From Ochromonadaceae sp. CCMP2298 (taxonomy: Eukaryota; Sar; Synurophyceae; Ochromonadales; Ochromonadaceae): DNA of 27,155 bases. Positions 17,920 to 25,084 of this stretch are shown here, one piece after another (position 1 is the stretch's first letter; each line of letters opens with the position of its first letter). A model generated the notes under the pieces. That model was not told where the DNA came from. It searched no databases and worked only from the letters and a program-made list of their open reading frames with translations. Location of the stretch: positions 1 to 27,155 of the forward strand of contig MU633717.1 in assembly GCA_026770595.1 (NCBI GenBank), in the 5' to 3' direction. The translations under genes and the position numbers were made by a program.

Positions 17920-19935
17920 TCAGAGCACCAGACCATCAGCGCCTTTGACCTTCTGCACGACGCACAGGTACCGGGAGAGCGTGTCGGAGAATTGCTGTCG
18001 GTGCAGCGACCGCAGGCGCAGGCCGGGCGGGAGGGCCCGCAGCACTGGGGGTATCTCGCCTCCGTCAGCGGTACAGGGGTCGCAGGATATAGGGGAGTCC
18101 GCAGAAGAGGTGGAGGCAGAGGAGGCAGGGGAAGGTGAGGCAGAGGGGGGCAGGGGGTCTGAGCGATGCGCTACGAAGAATACCATTTTGCCTCCCTTCT
18201 TCAGACACAGCTGCGCTATTCTCAGCAGCGTTTTCACGCCCTCGTCCGAACTCGCATTGCCTTCCGAGCCAGAGCCGCGGACCCTCTGCTGCTGCTGCTG
18301 CTCTATCTGCCCCGCTCCCTCAATCCCACGCGCGGGCTCCCTCAGCCTCCGCATAGGCTCCATCACCGCGTAGGGGGGGTCTGTGATGATTGCGTCGAAT
18401 TGCAGCCCCACCCCTCGCACCTCCTCCACGAGGGCTTGGAAGGAGACGCGGGCGGGGTCGCAGTGGGCGTACATCTGGTGCAGCAGCTGCTCCTGGGGGG
18501 TGAAGGGGCCCTCCCCTCGGCTGTCTCTGCTGTCTCCACTGTCTCCGCTGTCTCTGGAGCTGCACAGTGCCAAGAACGTCTCTGCGTAGGCGTGGAGCAG
18601 GATGGGTGGGAGGGAGATAGCAGGCACCTTGCCCAGCATGGAGAGCCGATCCAGCTGAGCGAAGTTGGCGGCGATTCCCTCCTGGGGCAGGGTGGCTGCG
18701 TTGGCGTCGAGGCCAAGGAGGTCGCACTGCCCCCCGCACTGCAGAGAGGCCACGCTGAGGATCGAGCAGCTGCCGCAGAAGGGGTCCAGTATTCGCCAAG
18801 GCATGCTCGCTACTGTCTTTGATGGTGCTCCTGTCGCTGCTCCTGTCGCTGCTCCTGTTGCTGTCTCTGTCCCTATCATTGCCTGTGAGCTGCCCCCACT
18901 GCCCCCGCTGCCCACCGCGTCTCTCTCGTCTCTCTCGTCTCTCGCATACACGCCAGCGAGATTCGCCATTAGAAATGACAGCTCCGGCTCCATCGCCGTG
19001 GGGGTCTTAAAAACCATATTCTTCAGCGATATGTGCTTCAAAACCCCACTCGTGGGACGCCTCAAAGCCCCGAAAATAGGGAACGGATCACGCTGACCCT
19101 CGCCGCTGCGGGAGGGCGCAGCCAGTCCCAGCGCCAGCTGCTGGCATAGCAGAGAGGGGCCGTCCAGTGTAGTGCTGAAGAGCCGAATCTCCACGTCGGT
19201 GTCGTGGGTGTGGTAGATGGGCATGCCCTTGTCTCCTCTGGCAGTAGGGAGCAGGGGCAGTAGGGGCAGTAGGGGAAGTAGGGGCAGTAGGGGCAGCAGG
19301 GGCGCCACGCAGCACTGCAAGAGCGCCTCCTCTAACTGCGCAGCCAGCGATGCGATGCGGCTCTGCTCCAGGTAGGGCAGGCCCAGGACGCCCACGGCGA
19401 CTCTGAAGCGGGGCTTGCGGCCGGGGGGGCCCTGCCACTGAGGGGAGGGGTCAGAGGGAGTGACTGCTCCCGCGTAGGCTGACTGCAGCTCCCGCAGCGC
19501 CGCCGAGGGGCTATCCCCCGCTGCATGTAGCAGGTACAGACCGTGCAGCAGAATGCACTGCTGCGAAGCTCGCACCAGCGTGTCGAGCTGGGACAGGCGA
19601 ACATCCACGATCCGGATCTGATCTGTCACTGCACTGTCCAGCAGCTTCTCAAGACCCAGCCCCAGCAGCGCAGGCAGGTCTGGCAGCTCTGGTAGCTCGG
19701 GCAGCACGTCCACGGAGCCGAGCCCGAAGCGCACGCACCGCATATCGCCCCCGCGTGCTTCGAAGACCGAAGACAGCTCAACAAAGGGCAGTTCCCACCT
19801 CTGCAGGGGGTATATCCTGGCGGTATTGCGCGAGCGCGGGCGCGCGACTGCCAGAAGCCGGACCACGGAGTCGAGGGCCCAGCAGTGCAGAGCGCAGAGC
19901 AGTGCAACCGCAGCCACCCATACGACTCGTACCAT
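17920..19935 (-). CDS. Trm11-like tRNA (guanine-N2) methyltransferase with signal peptide
   Basis: This is an intronless 671-residue protein. The Rossmann methyltransferase domain shows motif I as ILDPFCGSCSIL (Asp384-Ser389 region), then LLGLDAN, and the N2-guanine catalytic motif DPPY at 519-522 (AIITDPPYAVMEPMRR). TAMEPELSFLMANLA and the end QFSDTLSRYLCVVQK match the Trm11/UPF0020 family, which makes m2G or m2,2G at tRNA position 10. The usual N-terminal THUMP region would be about residues 60-300 but is divergent. Unusually, the protein starts MVRVVWVAAVALLCALHCWAL, a signal-peptide-like segment, so a plastid or secretory route is possible. Two low-complexity insertions occur: a Leu-Leu-Pro run near 220 and a Gly/Ser/Ala-Thr run near 355-375. 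It is divergent from the HisC gene, with 423 bp between their starts. Confidence 0.8.
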   Translation of the reverse strand: MVRVVWVAAVALLCALHCWALDSVVRLLAVARPRSRNTARIYPLQRWELPFVELSSVFEARGGDMRCVRFGLGSVDVLPELPELPDLPALLGLGLEKLLDSAVTDQIRIVDVRLSQLDTLVRASQQCILLHGLYLLHAAGDSPSAALRELQSAYAGAVTPSDPSPQWQGPPGRKPRFRVAVGVLGLPYLEQSRIASLAAQLEEALLQCCVAPLLPLLPLLPLLPLLPLLPTARGDKGMPIYHTHDTDVEIRLFSTTLDGPSLLCQQLALGLAAPSRSGEGQRDPFPIFGALRRPTSGVLKHISLKNMVFKTPTAMEPELSFLMANLAGVYARDERDERDAVGSGGSGGSSQAMIGTETATGAATGAATGAPSKTVASMPWRILDPFCGSCSILSVASLQCGGQCDLLGLDANAATLPQEGIAANFAQLDRLSMLGKVPAISLPPILLHAYAETFLALCSSRDSGDSGDSRDSRGEGPFTPQEQLLHQMYAHCDPARVSFQALVEEVRGVGLQFDAIITDPPYAVMEPMRRLREPARGIEGAGQIEQQQQQRVRGSGSEGNASSDEGVKTLLRIAQLCLKKGGKMVFFVAHRSDPLPPSASPSPASSASTSSADSPISCDPCTADGGEIPPVLRALPPGLRLRSLHRQQFSDTLSRYLCVVQKVKGADGLVL
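19238..19305. repeat. In-frame 9-bp repeat (GGGGCAGTA) inside the Trm11-like gene
   Basis: About six or seven units of GGGGCAGTA and close variants (GGGGAAGTA, GGGGCAGCA). On the coding minus strand they encode a Leu-Leu-Pro run near residue 220, a low-complexity insertion that is absent from ordinary Trm11 proteins. Length is likely to vary between strains. Confidence 0.85.
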
Positions 19936-20358
19936 GACCCCTCCCCCCCTTCACGGCTCCATCTACGTCGAATCCTGCCCTGCCCAGGCGCGTTAGGGCA
20001 CGAGAGACATCGACAAAACGATTCCCAGCATCACACTTGTCCACAGCTCACTCAGTGTGGATTGAGCTTAGTTATGGTGTTAGGTTCCTACCCGTAGGTG
20101 TCCCTGAGAAACCTGAGAGCCTCCAAAAACCTGTACCGGTACCACATTACTGACACAGGTAGTATACAATTTTTACACAAACGGCGTTAAAAAAGAAACG
20201 TCTTTTACCGGTAGGATATCTGGGAGGGAAGGGAGATTGTGGATTGCATTCTTGCATTGGCTCTACATAATCCAAGCGAGGCAGCGTCTGAGAGCACTCT
20301 CTTACCCTCAATCTATTTCTCTGGTACGCGCTGGTGGCTTGCTCGAGATTTGGAAAGC
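19936..20358. promoter_or_regulatory. Divergent promoter region between Trm11-like gene and hisC
   Basis: These 423 bp separate two divergent start codons and must contain both promoters. A short upstream frame (ATG at 20074, seven codons, stop at 20095-20097) precedes hisC if transcription starts early enough. ACCGGTA-type hexamers occur near 20135 and 20207. No core element was identified with confidence. Confidence 0.5.
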
Positions 20359-21444
20359 ATGGCCCAATTTGCAAGTTTTGATCTGTCCAAGGTGGCACGA
20401 AAGAACATCCTCGAGCTGGCTCCCTACCGGTGCGCAAGAGATGACTACAGCGAAGGTGTACTACTCGATGCAAACGAGAACAGCTTTGGACCAGCAGTTA
20501 CGTCTCACGCCCACCTTGCGTTGAACCGCTATCCTGACCCGCTGCACTACGAGGTCAAGCAGCCTCTCGCGGAGCTCAGAGGAGTGAAGAAGGAGCAGAT
20601 CTTCATGGGCGTGGGCAGCGACGAGGCCATTGACATTCTCTTCCGCATCTTCTGCGATCCCGGCAAGGACAACGTTGTGATCACGCCGCCCACTTACGGG
20701 ATGTACAAGGTGTGCGCCAAGGTCAACGACGTGGCCTACAAGGAGGCACCGCTCACCCCGGAGTTCGACGTGGACATGCCCACCACCCTCGCCGCGATCG
20801 ACGAACACACCAAGCTGGTTTTCTTGTGCTCTCCGGGTAACCCCACCTGCAAGGTGATCCCGAACAGTGTGGTGGAGGAGGTTCTGGCGAGCTTCGGCGG
20901 CATCGTGGTGGTGGACGAGGCCTACATCGACTTCAGCGGCACCGAGTCCGCCTGCAGCCTGGTGGCCAAGTACCCCAACGTCGTCGTGCTGCAGACGCTC
21001 TCGAAGGCCTTCGGGCTGGCGGGCATTCGACTGGGCATGGCCTTTGGGGACGAGGCGGTGATCCAGCTGATGAACAACGTCAAGGCGCCCTACAACGTCA
21101 ACAAGCTCACCGCAGAGGTCGCCCTGGAGGGACTGAAGGACCAGACGCTATACCGCTCAAACGTGGCCAGCATCCTGTTGGAGCGCGGGTACCTCCTGCA
21201 GCAGCTGCAGGCCCTGCCCCAGGTGAAGAAGATCCACCACACGGACGCCAACTTCATCCTCTTCGTCGTGCCCAAGGCGCTCGAAATTTACAAGATCATG
21301 GCCGATAGGGGCATCGTGTGCCGGTATCGGGGCTCCGAAATGAACTGCGCATCATGCCTGCGGCTTACGGTGGGCACGCGCACGGAGAACGACGCCTTTA
21401 TCGCGCTCTTCAACGCAGTCATGCAGGAGCTGGGCGTGGAGTAG
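20359..21444 (+). CDS. hisC: Histidinol-phosphate aminotransferase
   Basis: This PLP enzyme transaminates imidazole-acetol phosphate to L-histidinol phosphate in histidine synthesis. The 361-residue intronless frame starts at the first in-frame ATG (A at -3, G at +4) and fits the family length of about 350-360. Class I/II aminotransferase hallmarks are seen: LDANENSFGP near the N terminus, the turn GVGSDEAIDIL, PTYGMY, SPGNPT, Asp186 in VVVDEAYIDF that contacts the pyridine nitrogen, and the Schiff-base Lys216 in TLSKAFGLAGIRLG. LRLTVGTRTEND at the C terminus carries the substrate-carboxylate Arg. The sequence pattern is HisC rather than a general aspartate aminotransferase. No transit peptide is encoded from this ATG. 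The frame is open upstream to about 20239 but has no earlier ATG, so a plastid pre-sequence would need an unseen 5' exon. Confidence 0.95.
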   Translation: MAQFASFDLSKVARKNILELAPYRCARDDYSEGVLLDANENSFGPAVTSHAHLALNRYPDPLHYEVKQPLAELRGVKKEQIFMGVGSDEAIDILFRIFCDPGKDNVVITPPTYGMYKVCAKVNDVAYKEAPLTPEFDVDMPTTLAAIDEHTKLVFLCSPGNPTCKVIPNSVVEEVLASFGGIVVVDEAYIDFSGTESACSLVAKYPNVVVLQTLSKAFGLAGIRLGMAFGDEAVIQLMNNVKAPYNVNKLTAEVALEGLKDQTLYRSNVASILLERGYLLQQLQALPQVKKIHHTDANFILFVVPKALEIYKIMADRGIVCRYRGSEMNCASCLRLTVGTRTENDAFIALFNAVMQELGVE

Positions 21445-22178
21445 GCGAGTGAGTCCATAGCCAAATATGATACTGCTCTGTCGAAGTCAACCTGGATAGA
21501 ATATTTATGGATTCTTCGAAAGTGCTGTAGGTTTGGGCCAGCCGGTGGGTTGGGTGGGGTCCCCCGCTTCCCCGGGGAGGTTGCATGACAGGGTGGCTGA
21601 ATTAAGCTGTGGACCCACCCACAAGTGTTCCTGTATCTTACGTGAATATTGTAAGGAAAAAGAAGATGGCTAGATCCTCAGGCGTTGGTATTTACAGTAT
21701 CCTTATATCCGGCTTCCTTTCCGGCCAAAACAAAGACAGATAAAAAGGCCCTCTAAAATTAGAACAGTTAGAAACTCCAGCCAATTTCATCGTGAATCCG
21801 CTCACCTGCCGAAGGGTAGCCAAAACTCCAGAGGCCAAGGTTATTCGTTTTTTGCCTGCCAAAAGCGCCCAAATGAGAGATATTTTGCACAAAATTCTGT
21901 TTCTGCGACTAGAATTCGTTTCGAATTATCCTCGATTCGACTTGGAATTCTGGTTGCGGGGTTTTCTGTATCAAAATATCTCTCATTTAGGCGCTTTTGG
22001 CTGTGAAAAAATAACCCGTGTTTCACTAGAAAGTAACCGTTGTGGCACCAAACAGACGACCAACAGAACTGCAGAAGTGGGCAAGCATTGCCTCAACAAG
22101 GGGTACAGTTTGCACTTCCCTGGGATCGCGCTCCCCTGTCGGTGTCGTGGCAGCTGCAAGGATCTGGCGGGAATCAGA
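21445..22178. other. Intergenic region 5' of the NlpC/P60-TTLL gene
   Basis: These 734 bp contain MITE-like copy B (21858-22001) and, directly left of it, GGTAGCCAAAACTCCAG (21815-21831) and GGTTATTCG (21839-21847), which match the partial repeat near 27006-27067. The frame of the downstream gene is open from about 21792 on, across the repeat, apparently without a coding reason. Confidence 0.7.
21858..22001. mobile_element. MITE-like palindromic element, copy B
   Basis: This is a 144-bp element in the same orientation as copy A. Left arm 21858-21887 and right arm 21972-22001 are inverted repeats with one mismatch in the best 27 bases (AAAAGCGCCCAAATGAGAG versus AAAAGCGCCTAAATGAGAG). The interior shares CGTTTCGAATTATCCTCGAT with copy A. 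Shared similarity to copy A extends a few bases outwards (TTTTTTGCCT on the left, TAACCC on the right). Confidence 0.82.
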
Positions 22179-24749
22179 ATGGAACAGCCGAAAGAGCAGA
22201 ACAACGAGAACATGGAAAATAGAGTCAAGCCGAACGCCGGCGAACTGCTCATTATTGGCGATGAGGGTCCCGCGAATAAGGCCAGCCTGCAGGATAACTT
22301 CGCCAAGTTCCGCGACCAGAAGATGAAGGAGCGAAAGCTCATGAAGGCCTGTCGCTCTGCCGCGCTGGCTGGGGGACGAACAGAGGATTTCAAGGGTCAG
22401 CTAAGAATAAAGTTCGTCGAGCAGGCCAAGCGCTACGTCGGTGTGCCTTACGGCATCAAGTACAAGAAAGAGGAGGACCCTGTGGCACCTTTGTACTTGG
22501 ACTGTTGTGGCCTGGTACGTCAGTGCGTGCAGGATCTGCAGGAGGACTTTGGCTTCGTGATTGGCAAATGGAACCAAGCCTACCAGATGGACACCCTGCC
22601 CGTCGTGCTCACACAGGCGGAGCTCAAGCCCGGCGACTTGATCTTCTACGAGGGAAAATACAAGTCCAATCGATCCAAGGAACAGAAACACAATAACGTG
22701 CACGTTGAAATATACCTCGGGGGCGAGACAGGCGAGGCCACTATCGGCTCTCGCTTCCACCGCGGCAACGTGTCCGTCTTTCCCTCCTACAAGTTTGACT
22801 CCAGCACGTGGGAGCTGCAGCAGTACCACTTCCGCTCTTTGGACACGTGGCTGGGCGGTGAGTGCGTGTCGCACTGCTCTGAGCATGTGTGGCACAGTGA
22901 CTCTCTCAACTACGTCGAGGCCGCAGGGCGTAAGTCCATCTTTAGCTCGCAGGAGCAGGAGGACTGCTCTGCGGGCGGCGAGGAGCAGGACGAGGAGGGC
23001 GGGGGGGACGATGAGGACCAGGGCGGGGGAGAGGGCGAGGGGGATGATGATGGGCCCGTCCCGATGCCCGGGCCCACGCCATCTGCTGAGCCTGAGATGC
23101 ACCTGGAGGCGGATGCGGAGGCAAGCGACACAGCAGAGAGCAAACCCAATACTAGCATCAGCGTCAAGAAGCCCAAGCGCGTGTCGGCATTCAGCAAGGA
23201 AGGGGCCTCTACCTCTACCTCTACCTCTGCCTCGGGAAAACTGCCGCGCTCGGTGAGCCGCACTGCCGCTCAGGAGAGCTCCCTGGCCGCCCTGTCCAAG
23301 TCGAACAAGGAGGGCGGTGCGAGGTCCTACTACCTGGGCAAGGCTAACGGCTGGAAGATCGTGCGCGACGCGATGACCAAGCGTGGCTGGACGATGATGC
23401 CCTCAGAGTACCACTTCTCCAACCGCTACGGGCTGAAGTGGGTGGAGCGGCGCAACCAGATCGACTACCTCGCGCATGTGCCGGGGCAGCTCGTGTGCCA
23501 CATCCCCAACAACGACATCCTGACCACCAAGATCGGGCTGCTCTGCACCATGCGGGAGAAGTTCTGCCGCCAAGTGGGCAGCAATGCGCGGGTGCACCCC
23601 CCCTGGCTGCCCCACACATACGATCTCGAATCCCCCGCTGACTGCTTGTCTCTCATCGCCGAGGAGGAGCGTCTAGCCAGCGGCGCCGCCAGCTCCAGAA
23701 CCCGTCCCCCAGAACCCGCCGCCGACCTGAAGGTGGGGCCGCCGCAGAGCCCTGTAGACCCTCTTAAAGCCGCGGAGGGCCCGGAGGAGGCAGATGCCGA
23801 GGCCCAGCAGGCAGACGACGAGGACGAGTCGGCAGGCAAGGTGGGCAGCGACATCAAGGGCGGCATCTGGATCTACAAACCCTCCTGCGCGAACCGCGGG
23901 CGCGGAATACGCGTGGTCACTGGAGTGGAGGAGCTGAGAGAGCTAACGGTGGGGCAGGTGATGGGCAGCGACCCGGACGGTATGCGCATCCCCTACAAGG
24001 GCATTGTGCAGAAATACATCCGCAACCCGCTACTGCTCACGCCAGAGGGCTACAAGTTCGATATTCGCGTCTACCTGCTGGTGGCCCGCAACTACCCCAC
24101 GACTTTGGCCTTTTACCACCCCGGCTATGTGCGCATGGCTCTAAAGCCCTACTCTGTGGCCACGAAGGAGTCTCTGGAGGACGAGTGCGTGCACCTGACA
24201 AACGCGTCTATTCAGAAGAAACACACCGTCTACAAAGAGGAGGGCAACAAGGAGGCGCAGGTGCAGGGCATCGAGGCCATAGCGAAGGGCCTAGACGATA
24301 TAGGCAAGAGCGACAGCGCGGAGTACATGCGCAACACGCTGGACCACGAGATAAAGCTGTGCCTGGTGGACCTGCTCAAAGCCTCCAACCACATATTCCT
24401 CAAGAGGCACGGGTACTTCGACCTGCTGGGGTGTGATTTCATGCTCTCTGCGAGCAACAAGCTCTCCCTGCTGGAGGTCAACACCAACCCCGCACTGACG
24501 CTGGACAACTCCACGCTGGCCAACATGCTCCCCGGGGTGGTGGACGCCACGATCGAGCTCGTGATGCAGTCCCAGGGTCCCGACCGCCGCATCACTGACC
24601 CAGACGACTTCCTCAAAAGCTCTCTGGCGGGTGGGTACCAGCTCATCTTCGACGAGGGCGCCGGTTATATGTACAAGCCCACGCGCAAAGGTAAGTCCAC
24701 CAAGGCCAAGGCTGCAACAGAGGCACAGGCACCGGAACCGAAGGCATGA
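22179..24749 (+). CDS. NlpC/P60 peptidase-like domain fused to tubulin-tyrosine ligase-like (TTLL) domain
   Basis: This is an intronless protein of 856 residues from the ATG at 22179 (A at -3, G at +4). Residues about 80-225 look like an NlpC/P60 papain-like fold: VGVPYGIKY, Cys109 in YLDCCGLVRQ as nucleophile, KPGDLIFYEG, then His175 in VHVEIYLGG; the third polar residue could be His194. Residues about 255-345 are acidic, Gly-rich and Ser-rich linker. The TTLL ATP-grasp domain follows at about 370-820: WIYKPSCANRGRGI (from Trp564), VQKYIRNPLL, KFDIRVYLLV (626-635), HLTNASIQK (from 672) and the Mg2+/ATP site LEVNTNPAL with Glu766 and Asn768. TTLL enzymes ligate Tyr, Glu or Gly to tubulin and other proteins; which one applies here is not clear. 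The frame is open upstream through a MITE-like element, with an in-frame ATG at 21873, so a longer product cannot be excluded. Confidence 0.85.
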   Translation: MEQPKEQNNENMENRVKPNAGELLIIGDEGPANKASLQDNFAKFRDQKMKERKLMKACRSAALAGGRTEDFKGQLRIKFVEQAKRYVGVPYGIKYKKEEDPVAPLYLDCCGLVRQCVQDLQEDFGFVIGKWNQAYQMDTLPVVLTQAELKPGDLIFYEGKYKSNRSKEQKHNNVHVEIYLGGETGEATIGSRFHRGNVSVFPSYKFDSSTWELQQYHFRSLDTWLGGECVSHCSEHVWHSDSLNYVEAAGRKSIFSSQEQEDCSAGGEEQDEEGGGDDEDQGGGEGEGDDDGPVPMPGPTPSAEPEMHLEADAEASDTAESKPNTSISVKKPKRVSAFSKEGASTSTSTSASGKLPRSVSRTAAQESSLAALSKSNKEGGARSYYLGKANGWKIVRDAMTKRGWTMMPSEYHFSNRYGLKWVERRNQIDYLAHVPGQLVCHIPNNDILTTKIGLLCTMREKFCRQVGSNARVHPPWLPHTYDLESPADCLSLIAEEERLASGAASSRTRPPEPAADLKVGPPQSPVDPLKAAEGPEEADAEAQQADDEDESAGKVGSDIKGGIWIYKPSCANRGRGIRVVTGVEELRELTVGQVMGSDPDGMRIPYKGIVQKYIRNPLLLTPEGYKFDIRVYLLVARNYPTTLAFYHPGYVRMALKPYSVATKESLEDECVHLTNASIQKKHTVYKEEGNKEAQVQGIEAIAKGLDDIGKSDSAEYMRNTLDHEIKLCLVDLLKASNHIFLKRHGYFDLLGCDFMLSASNKLSLLEVNTNPALTLDNSTLANMLPGVVDATIELVMQSQGPDRRITDPDDFLKSSLAGGYQLIFDEGAGYMYKPTRKGKSTKAKAATEAQAPEPKA

Positions 24750-25084
24750 GTGTATCAATCTTTTGGCTTACAGATATTGCGCGTGGCGCCGGGGTGTAGA
24801 TTTCGAAATATTTAGAGATGGAAATTAGCAAATTTGTTTTCAGTGGTGTGGTCAAGTTCAACAGCAATATATAGTACTGATTTTGTTAGAAACCGGGAGA
24901 AAACAGTGAACTGCAGCTACAAACGTAAACAGCAGCCAGAACTGTAGGGAACTGCATCTATACAAGGATAGTATGTACATCGTGTCCCAAACAAGAGGAA
25001 AGATAGTGTGCCTTGCGTCTTGGAGCACTGAGGCCGGAGGAACAGGGGGACGGGGGACGGGGTACGTGGATTACGAGGGAGCAC
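24750..25084. other. Convergent 3' intergenic region
   Basis: These 335 bp lie between the stop codons of the TTLL fusion gene and the oxygenase gene. They should hold both polyadenylation regions, but no canonical AATAAA was recognised. Nothing else is seen. Confidence 0.5.
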
